Assembly: GCA_037576215.1 (NCBI GenBank)
Contig: JBANDB010000003.1
Location: 7,688,001 to 7,752,000 of the forward strand
Source of the DNA: Armillaria gallica
Taxonomy: Eukaryota; Basidiomycota; Agaricomycetes; Agaricales; Physalacriaceae
Direction of reading: 5' to 3'
Length of the DNA stretch: 64,000 bases
Below the pieces are notes generated by a model, which worked only from the letters and a program-made list of their open reading frames with translations, searched no databases and was not told the origin of the DNA. Shown here in pieces: positions 24,701 through 36,939 of the stretch (position 1 is the first letter of the stretch; every line of letters begins with the position of its first letter). A program made the translations under genes and the position numbers.

Positions 24701-25417
24701 CAAGTATAGAATGCATACAATGCACATAAGGGAAAACTTCAGGCATGAATGGGAAGAAAAGACCGGTCCGCCGAAGGCGCCGGTGACAACACCGCGAGAT
24801 CATTCTTGCAAATTGGACTCTCGTCGGAGAATGAGAAAATGATATTCGAGGAGCAAGACCCAAACAGGGTCGTTCCCTCTGTCCCCTTAAAAGAGATCAC
24901 TCGCTTGCCGCAGGGGCTAATTTTGTGTACTTGTTCGTTAACGCATCTAAATGAACATCAAAATTAAAAGCCGTGACCAGTTGTGACGCACGTACATCGG
25001 GTTTGTTAGCACCAATACCGACGTCCAAACAGGTTAAGAAGGTGTGACATTTGTTGTGTCGGATACGTGATGAATTTGCTTCCTCGTTGCAGCACGAGCG
25101 ATGTCGTGCACGTGCACAATCGGTCGACTTATCCTCGCTGGAGACTCTCACAACGTTCGTGGATCGTCACAAGTTCAAGGAGACCTGGACGCTTGCGCAG
25201 AGGTCCAGCACAAACCCTGCCTGTGGTATACCGGAGAGTCAGAAACTGTTCGTAGAGGGAAAATGGTGGTCCAAGGGCTACGGTAAGTGTCGTATGAAGC
25301 CTTTGTCTCTGGCCTGGAAGATGCATGTCGACTTTAGGAGTAAGGAGGAGAGTACGCGCAGATTCCTTCACGTGCGACAGGGCGTCGTTTGATGATTGAA
25401 GCAGCTACTCTTCGTAG

Positions 25418-25582
25418 ATACAGAAAGGATTTCATGTGTCTCAGCCTCCTGATAGAAGTGAAGTGAGAACAAAGTTGAAGAGTCGTAACCCGTAATATGA
25501 CCTACCGTACGATAAGTTCGGCTACATTTCTCTTGTCGAGTTCTCGCCACCTTCCAGCTCTTAGAACGAAGCGTCGACAACG
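25418..25582 (-). repeat. Diverged duplicated gene fragment with conserved intron, copy B
   Basis: Counterpart of 24541-24700, about 880 bp away. The intron position is conserved, with donor GTAGGT and the same CTATCAG/GAGGCTGA acceptor. Conservation of splice signals points to a coding origin rather than a random repeat. Confidence 0.45.
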
Positions 25583-27281
25583 TGCTTGATTTGCGTATGC
25601 GAGTAGGTGGTATTCGTATTGGGACTGGTCAAAGGTCCCGATAAGGAACTGTCAGATCCACAGCTCTGTGTGAAAGACAATGAGAGTAGCCCTCAGGGCC
25701 TTGAGTATGAATGCAGCATAGGGAGAGAAGATCATTCTTTCTGGCATGACAGGGAACGTCCTTGCTGATAATAATGAGTAACAAACTCGCGAGTTCATTC
25801 GTTGCCATAACGTTCAGGCTGCTAAAATTGGGCGAATAAGACCGTATCTGTTGGCGCTTTGCTCATGGCAGCTATTCACAGTATTGCGCTGTTTCCGAAG
25901 GTGCCGCATCATTCACTCGCTGTATGGATAAATTTTGAATTCTTCGCACTGAATGAACATCAGAACGTTGCACTGACAGGGAGTCCACTGCTTTAACCTC
26001 GTATCGAGGACGGTCACCGTGGATAAAATCCGAAACTTCGCAATAATCGAGGTACTCTTCTCCTTCAAGCGGTCCGAATTCACGCATCCTGGTAGTGTTC
26101 ATCGTAGTGGGGGATACGGGAATTATCATTCGATCCGCCTTTGATTTATCCTAGAGCACAGACCCGTCAGAGCCCGCGACCGTCTCCAATACGGGGCAAA
26201 GTTGAAGCTCGACGTACCTGACAATGATATCTCAGCTCGCCCGGCGCCTCGTTTCACATCTTCAACCCAGGCTCGTGCACCAGATGATAATCCACGCGAC
26301 ACCGTAAGGCAGGGTTGACAAGGACAAAACATAGCTTGCGAGGCACGTCGCCGCTGGGCGCTGAGCGCTCACGGGAGTCGTGACGCGACGTGGTGACAGT
26401 GATGATGAGAGGCTTAATGAGAGGAACACCTATGCTAGTGACCGGAGTTTCAACTGAATGCAAATTACATAATCAGGCATGCCCCATTTTCAAATTATTT
26501 TGGGTGGTAAAATATGCAAAACTCGGACATTATCCTCCGGCCCGACGTTGCCGACTCTGCCGGGTCTACATCCAAAATCCTCTGTTTAAATTCCTCAGGG
26601 CATCTGTCCAATTTTCATTATCATCTGCCAGGAAGATGGGAACCGTCTGCAAAGAACTGTCAACTCCCTTCCTCAGCAGGTGTGTACTATGGATGATCCC
26701 GATGTGCAAATTTCGGTGTTCAGCAAGTTCTAGCATGTTGTTAGCTTCGAGTTTTTTTTAATAACTCAATGAATCTATATAACTAATATTGCGCAGGAAT
26801 TTTATTTGTAGGCTTACAGGAAGCCTTGGAGGCAGCGAAAACTGGTCGAAATTCGCCTTTGTAAGGAACGGCTACCTCCGATTTCACTTTTGTAGCGCTG
26901 AACAACTTCGGAATGACTTGGGGGCATGATTAAGGCTCATTGTAAGAGTTCAAAACAGAAAAATCTGGACCTGTCACTGGAGGGATGCACGAAAAATGAG
27001 AGATACATTGAATTTAGCGTTACAGGATGTGAGAGTTTCAACGTCCGCTCTGCCGTTCTTCGGCGTAAATTGCATGAACTTGTTTCCTTGTCAAAAAGCC
27101 GTTGCCGGCAATGTCGGACTTCCAATTCTACCGTGACATTTTCTGTGACGAAATTTTGCATATAGCGATTTTTTGACACTTGCACCTCGGCCTCCATCCG
27201 ACGCTTGCTCTACTGAACAAAATCCCCAAGGACATTTACCCTAGCATTGGAACACATTTAGGAAAACTTGCATTCCCATAG

Positions 27282-27859
27282 TACTGTACTATTTCGACCT
27301 TACGTTCATGGCTTGTGACATGTTACGCAACATCTTCAGCCAAGCAGATGTTCATGGATGGCTGTGACAGGGAATGCCCATCTTCATATTGTATATCTTC
27401 ATCACTATTGTGGCCTTGTAGTTATCTTCTGTGACTAAATATCTAGGCCGTGAGTTCAATCCTTTGTAAATGTACTTTTTTACCACTCAGCGGTGACGTC
27501 GTGGGTTGCTGAATAGACAATTCGCCGGAAGGGCCGAACGTCGGCAAGAGAACAGGTCAATTAAATTTCTAATATTAGTGCTATTTCTGCATTCCAACTT
27601 GATACCAACAACTTTCATAGTATTAGTCTTGTCGAGGCCATATCATAAAACCAAATTGCTGGTATGACGGAAACATCTGGGAACGCGTATAGACGCTCGG
27701 AGATGTGTATTTCGTTATTCCTTGCTCAAAAATGGCATTAATTTAAAATTTTCTTTCAACTCTTCACTGTAAGCTGTGACATGCTATGAGGTATGCATAT
27801 CTTCGTTTCACAGGCCTCTGTGACACGTTATGTGAACTTAAGGTCGAAATAGTACAGTA
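27282..27859. mobile_element. 578-bp element bounded by 27-bp terminal inverted repeats (MITE-like)
   Basis: Bases 27282-27308 and 27833-27859 are reverse complements over 27 bp with a single mismatch. Sub-terminal TGTGACATG-type motifs also recur inside (near 27318, 27775 and 27822). There is no open frame long enough for a transposase, so a non-autonomous DNA transposon is the best reading. I could not identify an unambiguous target-site duplication. Confidence 0.65.
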
Positions 27860-27865
27860 TCGTCC

Positions 27866-27892
27866 GTCTGGCTGGGAGAGACTAGAGCCATA
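27866..27892 (-). repeat. Fragment resembling the 3' end of tRNA-Asp
   Basis: GTCTGGCTGGGAG on plus matches the acceptor/T-stem end of the tRNA-Asp at 5.65 kb (CTCCCAGCCAGA on minus), then diverges. It lies just outside the TIR element. Confidence 0.35.
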
Positions 27893-28988
27893 CCAACTGT
27901 TCGGCAATCCTGCCGCTTAATTGTGGCTGTGTCTCGGACATCAGAAGCGACACAAGCGCACCGTTTCACACTATTCTCTTCACAAATCCTTTGTAGAACA
28001 CACTGGTAGGTCTTGGGAAACCTTCTTCCTCCCTTTTTTCTTTTTCTCTACTTTTTTTGCTTATCTTTTTCAATTTCTTTTCGTTTTATTCTCACTGCGA
28101 AGACTGATCCACAGCATCAATGGATCAGTACCGAGGCTGAGGGGCCAGGGCAATGATTTTGACTTTCTGTTGGTCCCTGGTAGCGCGACTCTTGGATCGT
28201 TTCATCAGCACCTAAGCGCTAGCTCTCTGACAGTCGATATCTTTACAACCTCTCAGGTTCGATATGAATTTGTGCAATTCTAATATGCCACGGAAAACTG
28301 ATAGTCCGAGCTCAGAGGTCTACCTCTCACGTCTGGCCCGCAACGGTGCAATTGTTTATCACCATTATCAATGCGGGCGGCTATCCCGATACATCTATCA
28401 TTGACGGTCAACAACTTGAAGAACAACAGCTGGGCGAGTTCATCATCTAATGATTCGACTCTAGAACAGTCTCGGATTTCTGTCCAGCCCACCAATGACT
28501 AGATCTTCGAGCTCAGTGCTCGGATTTGACAGGCTCGGGCGTTTCACCACTAGCAAGTGGTATCTGCACAGATTGCGTCATCGCTTGAAACTCCCATTGC
28601 AAACATGGTGATACCGAGGAACCGTTCCAGCGCACTATCTCCTTACGTGGTCCCAAATGCGCCGTGAGCGCAGAACGATGCACCCAATCATGTGGGTCGT
28701 TATCTCTCTCTCTGGCGCGTATGTACTCTCACAGTCAAGTTCGGGTGTTACTCACGGAAAGACTTCGACATAGTTCAATAATTGAACTCGCTACCTACCA
28801 CTTCCCGACCAAGACTCATTTCCCTCCATCACAGGCCGCTGTTCTCGTACCGACCCGGATGGTTATCCACCATCACAGATCACCAGTTTCATCGACGACC
28901 AAGTCCCGTCTGATCACGAACCACCCGACCTAAATACCCTCCACTAAATCGCCATCTCTCCAACTTCCCTCTTCCTCCTTCTTTGCCG

Positions 28989-30247
28989 ATGCTTTTCTTC
29001 CTCTGTACTCTTTCGTTCTTTGTTTCTGTCACGTCAGCGTCACATATCATTCGTTTCTTCAACTAGTGAGTCATACCCTCGCTTTCTGGACACGGATGAC
29101 TATATCTCTCACAGCTGTGGGTCCGGTACAGTAAGCTTCACACCACTATTCCCCCGCTACCCCCATTGACTTCCCTACTCGGCAGCCCACCATTATTACT
29201 CATAGTTCACGGACGACCCTCGACAGTGGAGCCACTTATTCTAGCAACAACGACGACGACGGTGTGATTTACGCGTGAGCTCTCATCCATCCATGCACTA
29301 GATCTATATCTCATCTACATCAGCTTTCTAGAGCAAGGTACATTAAATCACTATCCCTTGAGATTATATGATTGATCCGTCCTAAAATTAAGGCTCTTGT
29401 GGGAAAAATGAGACGAAATGCACCACTGTAGATGTCGACCTGACCATACCGGAGGCATCTATCTCTCAGTACGTCTCCCCCCTCGTTCATTTCTTCTTCA
29501 AGACCTAATTTCGCTGCAGAGCGAATGAATATTCCGTCCCTCTATCTCTTCAGTGCGCGTCCCCGCCTTCTCTCCGTTATATTTTCCTCACATACCCCTA
29601 GGTACTCCTGTGCGAACAACAGCATCAACTTTGCTCAGTGTACGCCTCTTCCCTGTTGTCCCAGCCTTCATATTCTCAACTCTCCTAGGCTACTCCTCAA
29701 ATTGTGCTCCCACGCCCATATCATGCAATTCTTTTGATGTACGACTCCTCTTTTCCCGCCTTCTCACAATCCAGCTAAACCAAGTCCCAGTCCGAACTAA
29801 TTATAACGTTCTGCCCGTAAGATCTCTGCATCCCATCCCTGTCCCTCAATCCTTACCGCACACCTCAGATTGGGCTCCCCCTCAATTACCAAACCCGATG
29901 ACTCCTCGTCATCGTCGACTCTCATCCGGAAGCTCATAGCTCCCATCATCATCGTCATCATCCTGATAATAGCCCTCGTCGGTACTATCCTGTTCCTGAG
30001 AAGGAAGAATCGGCGAGTCCGAATGGATACAGATACGGAAGCAAGCCCCAGAATTCCAGTCAGGCGAGAAAGTAACCCACCGTTACCTCAGCGCCCCGAA
30101 CGTGCTAGCATCCTTACTGTCCCCTCACATCAATCGACTCGCGTCGCGAGCACAACCAGTAAAGAATCATGGCAGGATTTCAAGAGCGGGTCTTATTTCG
30201 TCAAGTTGTATCCTACCGAGTCGGAGATGTCGGCATTTGAGGATTAA
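28989..30247 (+). CDS. Type I membrane protein: signal peptide, cysteine-rich ectodomain, TM helix, cytoplasmic tail
   Basis: Ten exons (28989-29065, 29115-29130, 29186-29274, 29324-29337, 29393-29468, 29520-29552, 29602-29639, 29689-29738, 29791-29816, 29869-30247) join in phase to 265 residues. A signal peptide (MLFFLCTLSFFVSVTSA) precedes an ectodomain with HIIRFFNYCGSGTPTII, a GSCGKNETKCTTVDVDL segment, SCANN, NCAPTPISCNSFD and a closing LIITFCP. This order of CG-x-GTPT, G-x-C...CT-V and ITFC resembles secreted agaricomycete 'glycopeptide' proteins, which normally lack an anchor. Here a Ser-rich linker is followed by one TM helix (IAPIIIVIILIIALVGTILF), a stop-transfer RRKNRR and a ~75-residue tail. 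The second acceptor (29185) and exon 9 were chosen because only these keep frame and family pattern. Sensor or adhesin roles are speculation. Confidence 0.8.
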
Positions 30248-30568
30248 TCGTTGTTATCTTACTGTAAAGTTTAATGAAGCAGTAGGATGCGATACTTATG
30301 TCGCTCGGTGGTTCCCCTATTGTACACTTACCCTGCGAGTCTCGAACTCAAGTAGACCATATCTTACGCAAGTAGTTGCTAAGCCTTTCTACTTATCCAT
30401 ACTAGGTCACGGACGAAACTATGAAAAGATAAACATGACAAATCTGTTGTATCTGCGACTCTGCCTGACGTACTGCGACTCATTGACAATCGCAAACATG
30501 CATAAGTATCAGATAATTCAATATGACACTAACCGACAACTTTTCATCCCAAGAGGGTATATGCCATC

Positions 30569-32336
30569 CTACTGCCTCACCCTTCTCACCTCCCACTTCA
30601 CCCCATCCTTCTCGCGCACCAAGACGACGACCTTCCCACTCCCGTCCTCCCAATGATCCACCCTCCTCAGCTTAGCGCACTTCCATGCCAGCAAACTCGC
30701 CACTTCGTCGTTCTTACGGAATCTGCTCCGATCCGCCATAGAGATCGACGTTGAGGCCTCATAGAAGAATTTCACCCCGTGGAACGCCACCAGCTCTGGA
30801 AGTCCGGTCAGTAGGTTCGCCCATTCGACGACGCCAGCTAGGTTCTGTCCGCCACTGAGTTTTTCCCCGTATCGAGCCATGAGAGCATGGGCACGTTCTC
30901 AACGAGTCGGCGGATATCATCCATGTCGTTCCACCCTCCGAGCTCCACTCTCTTTATGGATCCTCCATAAAGCTTGAGGCTGGAGAGGAAGGCATCACAT
31001 GGTCCGGATAGCCGTACACCCTTGATGGTCTCTAATGGACGCGGCTCTTCCGATGGACATGATAGGATCGCGGCGGTGACCTCTTTGTGTGCCGTGAGTT
31101 CTCGGAGACGCGGGAGCGAGTTGGGATATAATGCGATTGGCGAGATGTCGAGGTTGAGCACCTCCAAGCCGGGATGGGCGGATAAGAATGCAGATGCTGT
31201 ATCACTAGCTCCGCGGAGGTTTGTGAGGGTCAGTGTGGTGAGGCTGGGCCAGCGGCCGTACAGGAAAAGTTCATCTGCCGGTATATGAGCGGCGAATGGG
31301 GGGCGAGGACGGGCGTAGGATATGTTGAGATCCTGGATCACGTCAATAAAGGGGAGAGTCGAAATTTGGAAAGAAACATACCTCGAGATTGGGGCAGTGA
31401 TTGAGTATGTCTTTGATACGACCCAACTCCGGATTCTGACATGAGCCATAGATGTGCTTCGTGGATTGGAATGACGCGGTTTTGACCGATGGAAGCTGAC
31501 GATAATGAGCATCAGAAGAAAAACGTTAGAGAAGGACTTACGACAAGAGAACGAGCCGCCTGACTATCTTCACCGGATGTCGGTCCGAAGACCATGTTAT
31601 CGTGAATCTCAACCTCAGATAACGAATGACACTTCAATAAAGTAGGCCAAACATTATCGATAGAGATCGGGGAGTGATTGCACGACCACACGAACGTGTT
31701 TAGTGCAGTCATCTTCGTCAACGCAGAGACGAGATATCTCTCCTGCTTTTCGTGCATTGCCAGCTCGTCGTCTGTAGATTCCAAGTCGGTATCCGTGCCC
31801 ACAATTCCTCCTGGTATCCTCAGTGCATCCATCGACGTCCTCTCGTCCAAAATCTCCAGCCTCCTCACGTTCCTCGCCAAGGATCGATTGATGATCAAGT
31901 GGTTCCACATGCTGATCGAGCTGACCTTGCATCGCAGGACTCTATAGTCCAGATGCCGGGGAATAACGATGCCATGCATACGCTGACAGGATAAGGCCAG
32001 CGCTAACAAGTCCTGCTTCGAGTCGATATGGAACACGATGGCGTCGAGAATCTCGGTAGGCTGACGCGTAATGAGGGTGCGCTGGGAAGGGGCGCCGCCA
32101 ATGTAGGGCTCAACAATTGTAAGGAGGTGAAGCGAGAGCTTGTATTCTTCGGGCGAGAGTTTGTATTGGCACCCTCCAAGACGCGAGGCTAAGGATCCCA
32201 GGAGACCTGCCAGGATGCTGAACGCGCGAAACGGGTCCGTGCGGTCGTAGGACCCTAGGTGAGTATCAACAGCAAGGACACCTTTTCGCTGCCGTCCCCT
32301 TCCAGGACGGAGAGACAGCTTACTCTTGGAGGCCAT
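30569..32336 (-). pseudogene. F-box/LRR protein with a single-base frameshift near the C-terminus
   Basis: Exons 31542-32336, 31382-31495 and 30569-31332 are joined by 46- and 49-nt introns. The N-terminal part contains an F-box (QPTEILDAIVFHIDSKQDLLALALSCQRMHG split over ~residues 110-145) followed by LRR-like segments (WPSLTTLTLTNL, GLEVLNLD). The family C-terminus (VEWANLLTGLPELVAFHGVKFFYE, KNDEVASLLAWKC, DHWEDGSGKVVVLVRE, WEVRRVRQ) is present but in another frame. The shift maps to a five-A run (plus 30860-30864); in the present frame translation stops at ADRT. One extra A would join the two frames. The protein would be an SCF ubiquitin-ligase adaptor. Whether this is a true mutation or a homopolymer error cannot be told here. 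An upstream in-frame ATG (32432) exists; 32336 is preferred by context. Confidence 0.8.
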
Positions 32337-32432
32337 GGAGTCAACGAGAGGACTGCTGCGGCAATGCTGGGAGCCGCTCAATGAGCACTGCTTGATGGTC
32401 GTCGTCAAGTTGACCCTGAGCAATCGCGGCAA

Positions 32433-34890
32433 CTAACGGTTGGTTCTCACGCGACTTAATTACGGATCGGACGCGTCTTCGGGTCAACGTGTTCCGTGAG
32501 CCGCGTGCATACCGTAAAATGAACGATAATATGAGCTCAACCACCAGTGGTTTTGTCTAGAAGGGAGGGTCCAGTGAGCAATATTCCTGGATATGTTAAT
32601 GAAACTGGAGATACTTAAGAGTCTAGAACGGAGAGATTCGTATCACAGTCAACAAATCTGATAGATACAGGAGGCTCGAGATAAGGTGTCCGAGCGACAT
32701 TGTACCGATACCCCTGTTGCATTCCAGTTGAGACGGATGGCATGGTTGTGCGAACGCTATGCCATGGTCCTGAAAACTACAATACGCATCACAGGAACGA
32801 GATCAGATTGAAATTCCTTTGATACATAACCAGGAAGCTGCAAAAGCGCCTTTAAATAATAAAAACTTAGCTTAGATCGAGGACAGTTCATCGCCACAGG
32901 ACTCGAATCAACTTTCAATAATTGTAAGTGTCTACTGAGTTTTACAGCTGATTGCGCACAGCTTGACAGTAGCGGGCATTTTGCGCGAGAGAAGAGAGTG
33001 ATCTGGACTTGGTCATAAACCGCGGTTTAAGGGCTTGATGACGCGTTTGTGGGTGGTTTATGGCCATTTCGGCGATCTCGGAGGCCATTTCGTGCGCTTG
33101 AAGTCCTTAAAACACGGTTTATGACGAAGTCCGAGCTTCTTTTCATCATCCAGGAAAACCCCCCTGACTGTCAAGCTGTATGAAAACAGCTGTCAGTGTA
33201 AACCCGACAGCGCACAAGAGTGTATTTAATGGAGAAACGATGCGCCCTCGCGGTGGGCTCATAGAGTGCGACAGTAAGAAAAAAAGCTATCCGGCATACC
33301 CCGGAAACTGAGTCAGAATCGGGCCGGTAGTCCGACGTCACTGCCTCTCAACCACTACTACACATCAACACGCTCTCTGTGAGCGGTTTGATTTCCTGAC
33401 ACTCGGCTCTTGCTGGATTCCTTGTACCTCTCTTCAATAAAACTTAGAGGCTATGCTCCCTTCGGCGAACTGTACCTCTGAGCCTCCCATTGCCTCGCGA
33501 CTCGCGAGGTCTTACCAAGGTTTGCGGAAAGTCGTCTGATCTTGGCGTGGTAGCCAAGCCCTCTAAAAGGAGAAAGAGGTTCAAGTTCAGGTCTAATTTC
33601 AGCTTCGGATGCCATGATCGTTGTTACCCCCATGTGTATGGCTCTGTCGAAATTTTACTGAGCTTCCTTGGTCAATGCACTTTCGGAATTAATCTGTATC
33701 CTATCCTTGACTTTGCCTTCCAAAAGGTCCTCATGTTGTGGTGTATTTGCAGGCTCCGAGGGACTACATGCGCTTGCTACGAAAGTCTGCGAAACAAGCG
33801 ACCTCGCCTCCTCCATCGGCTCTGAAGCAGATCTTCTCACCCCACTGAATTGCCCGGCATAGGATCTCAATTAGTTGCTACCATGTCAACGTTAAACTAT
33901 ACTTGACCGTTCGGTTAATTCTCACTACGCACGGTGAGCATTCGTCCATTGGTATCCTTGCATGCGCCAAAAGGACTCCGTCCGAGATTCTCCCAGTCCT
34001 GGCTGTATACCCAGATGCACCTGTACATGATAAATTCGGGGAAACAGCGCTTCAACCGTGCCGCCCTCCAAACGTCTCCTCCCTCCCCGATGCGCAAATT
34101 TTCCTACCCCCTGAGGGGTGGGGCCACTTCTCCTGGAAACCACTACCTCCTCTCCTCTTCTAATATCCCCGTTTGTATAATGCAAACTGTATTTCCGTCA
34201 TCATCCAATCCCGCGAATCAACTGTTTTTACGTGGCCATTCCGTGATGTGCGAACGTGTGTCATGCTTTCTCGAACTTTATTTTATTATCACTCCCCCTT
34301 CGACGCGAATACCCGCCACCTGTTATAGTAAATCTTGTGTTCACCGCCATTTTCGTATCTACCGAGTGTGCTGCGTTGACCACGCGCTGGTTCTTCTTCT
34401 TCGACTGGAATTCCGCAACACCATACTGCATTGCCTTGTCGCTGGTCACGGAAAACAAGGATTATGCTTCCTCTGGATCGTCTCTATATACTCTTTGAAC
34501 TATTTCAGTCCATACTGGAAAAATTCATTATTTTTAGTGAAGAAACGTCACAAATGGGAGATCAAGTGCTACGGTATTCTGGGATACGTCTCCGTTGGTA
34601 CTGATGACTACCCTACGTTATTCAAGTTTATTCTCTCTGTTTCGTTCTACACTCCACACACGAGAGATTTCGGTCTTGCGATTGCTTAATGTCTGCCAAG
34701 TGTCTGCTTCAGGACGAACTCAGGTGTGCAGCACGTTCTCGGTTGCTCTCCAATGCGGTTAACTGAATTTGCTCGCAAACTCCTTAGCTCGCGAGCAGAT
34801 ATTATTTTTCTTCTGTAACTGTGATTGCCATTAACAATCTATTATCCCATACCGCCCGAACCGTTCTTCCCAAAACGTTCGGGGATCCCA
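32433..34890. other. Intergenic, no gene recognised; one hairpin element
   Basis: No family-like coding sequence. The long plus frame at 33934-34689 has no recognisable domain and extends into the repeat-rich zone. The only clear structure is the inverted repeat at 33005-33132. Confidence 0.4.
33005..33132. repeat. 128-bp imperfect hairpin (34-bp arms)
   Basis: Arms 33005-33038 and 33099-33132 are reverse complements at 29 of 34 positions, with a 60-bp spacer. It could be a small MITE or a hairpin-RNA source. No flanking target duplication was evident. Confidence 0.65.
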
Positions 34891-34899
34891 GTAACGTGC

Positions 34900-35900
34900 G
34901 ATCCAGTGACATGAGATTCATCCGTGTTCATTCGCGCATTTTCCTTGTCCTCTGGATCACCTCCTATACAGATACCGTGTAATTTTCTCTCCTGGCAACC
35001 GGTCTCAAGTCTCTATCTGTTTACTCTAGGCATTTTCATCACTCCGCGAAAAGATTCCGCTCCCATTGATAACACCAGCCTATCTCTCCGATGTTGGTAC
35101 ATCTAGCCTCGTGTTCGCTGTTAGGAAAATAGCGAGCTCTAGCCTCTCCCAGCATCCCCGAGTTCGATGACTGAAATTCATAACGACAAAAGTATCATGT
35201 TTCAATGCTGTGCTCTTCAAGGTACCTGTCGATCACTAGATTCCAATCCATGCTCTGTCATCATCCTATGTGTGCCTTCCACCAAACGCACATGCTCCAA
35301 AAAGCATGTAGCGCATGGGACAGTCGAGTCTATTATCTTCTGACTTTAAAGTCAATTGTATCATTGCACTATGCTCACAGTCTGGTACGCCGGCCGCCGG
35401 CCGTAGTGTCTATTCATCTACACTTTGCCTTGAAAACGGACTTTCTTCCCTTCAATTGGCTTTTCCCACACGGGGTGATTGCTTCCCTTCCACTAGTTAA
35501 TTATCGCCGTGCGTCGAATTTTATCAAGTCCTCACCATCAAGCACGAGTTAGGTCACGAAGATCTGCGGCCAGGTATAGATAGCGTTATACTTGGCGTCA
35601 TTCTCCCTTCTTTCGCAAGGACTGATGTTTGGCCGGCATTTCAGTTTGTCCCCAGCTAGTGTCTCGTAATCGACTGGATCCGAGTCTGATCCCTGGTCGT
35701 GTGAACGTTTGTCGGGAGTACTTCCTCTCGATTATAATTTGTCAGGGATCGTTGATAATTGATAGGGGACCATCTCTACCATTCTCTCGTCCGCTTTCGA
35801 GAGGTCGCTGGACCGTTGTGTTATGCTGGTTCCATTCCACTTCAGCATCTTGTTTCGCTTTCCTCTCCTCTGCGGTACCATCTAAGTGACTGCCTCAATG
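34900..35900 (+). repeat. Repeat family R1, copy a
   Basis: Plus-oriented copy of a ~1-kb diverged repeat. Anchors shared with minus copies are CTCCTGGCAACCG (34990s), GGCATTTTCATCACTCCGCG, ACGCACATGCTCC (35285), TCGAGTCTATT (35324), the CACGAGTTAGGTCACGA block (35540s) and GGGAGTACTTCC (35716). No protein function recognised. Confidence 0.6.
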
Positions 35901-36084
35901 CAACGTTAAGATGAGCCTTCGACCTGAATTGCGTGCTTTCCTTCAGCGTGCCGACGAATCAGTTAAGGACCTCTGCACGAACATAATCAAGAGATTCAAA
36001 AGGTTATGATACTCCAATCACTCGAAGTTCGAAAGTGTTGGAGTCAGTTCAAAGTTGGACCTTCAAAGTAACATCACCGTTACC

Positions 36085-36177
36085 CTCTCTGGCTGGGAGT
36101 CGAACCCAGCTTTCGCGCGTTCAGAACGCTGAATTGCAAATGGCAGGCGCGTGTACTAACCAATATATTACCGGAGA
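36085..36177 (-). repeat. Degenerate tRNA-Asp copy (pseudo-tRNA)
   Basis: Nearly the whole tRNA-Asp of 5.65 kb is repeated, including the acceptor, T arm, CGCGC/GCGCG anticodon stem and B box GGTTCGACTCC. Changes: the 5' acceptor is TCTCCGG (one mismatch), the A box is altered, the anticodon reads GCC instead of GTC, and the intron is a different sequence. Probably non-functional. Confidence 0.75.
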
Positions 36178-36939
36178 TTGTAGCATCTTGGCGATGCCTG
36201 ATGAAGTGTATTCACCCTAAAGGAATACACTCGCCTCCAATCCAATTTTCCTTCGTCTCCACTCTATCTTTCCGGTTTCTTCCCACCCTCCCCACAGATC
36301 ACTAAATACAGCCAATTATTCTCGTCGCTAGGATCGTGCATTACGAGGACTCTTCTCGTAAGATCGTCAAATCAACGGCCGCTGAAGTGGACCTCTTTCC
36401 ATCTTTCGATCAGACGTGGCTTTCTATTCCTCGACGTTGCGCTCTTCTTATCGGCGACAGATGTACATGTCCAGCGAGGAACCTTATTTCCATCACGTAC
36501 TCTCGTTCTTGGGGTTATTGTTCCTCCCGCGCCTACGTACTTCAACTACTTAGCTCCGTTTCACGGCAGGACAAATATCTATGGCAGCTTAAGTTGTGGC
36601 TGTGTATTTCGCCCTGGCCCCTCAGTCTCTCTCTTTTTCTCTCTTGTAGTAAGTTGTACATTCTCCTTACCCGTCCTGCTGCAAAAACGAAACTCCCTCG
36701 TTCAACGATCGAGGATCCCGCCCCCGATGCCTCCATGGGAGCAAAAATATGATCGATCGATAAGAACGAAGCCGCCGGGACTAATCTTCCGAGTCCCGAA
36801 AATCAAGTTCTGAGCAAAGTATGTCTTTTCAAACCCTGAACCCTGCGTCGTTAATTAAGACCTTGGAGCTGACGCGACCCTGCATATGAGAGCACGAGGG
36901 ACCGCTGTATCGCCGGGAAGATGATCTCTCCCTTCGACC

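Larger units (their letters stand above)
22855..28988. other. Gene-poor stretch; remnants and one TIR element only
   Basis: No intact gene could be supported. It holds the duplicated exon remnants at 24.55 and 25.43 kb and an inverted-terminal-repeat element at 27282-27859. A possible minus-strand gene remnant lies at 25.87-26.46 kb (frames starting MHSVETPVTSIG and MIIPVSPTTMN), but I recognise no family and cannot confirm splicing. Confidence 0.4.

Noticed and set aside
25051..25392. 113-residue plus-strand frame
   Set aside because: No domain recognised, and overlapping frames on both strands are equally long.
30102..30656. Plus-strand 184-residue frame
   Set aside because: Alternative frame of the type I membrane protein's last exon continuing into its 3' flank.
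33934..34689. 251-residue plus-strand open frame
   Set aside because: No recognisable domain, odd composition, and it runs toward the repeat zone; length alone is not enough.
36085..36177. Functional tRNA-Gly(GCC)
   Set aside because: The anticodon would read GCC, but the body is tRNA-Asp with an acceptor mismatch and a damaged A box; a pseudo-tRNA is more likely.
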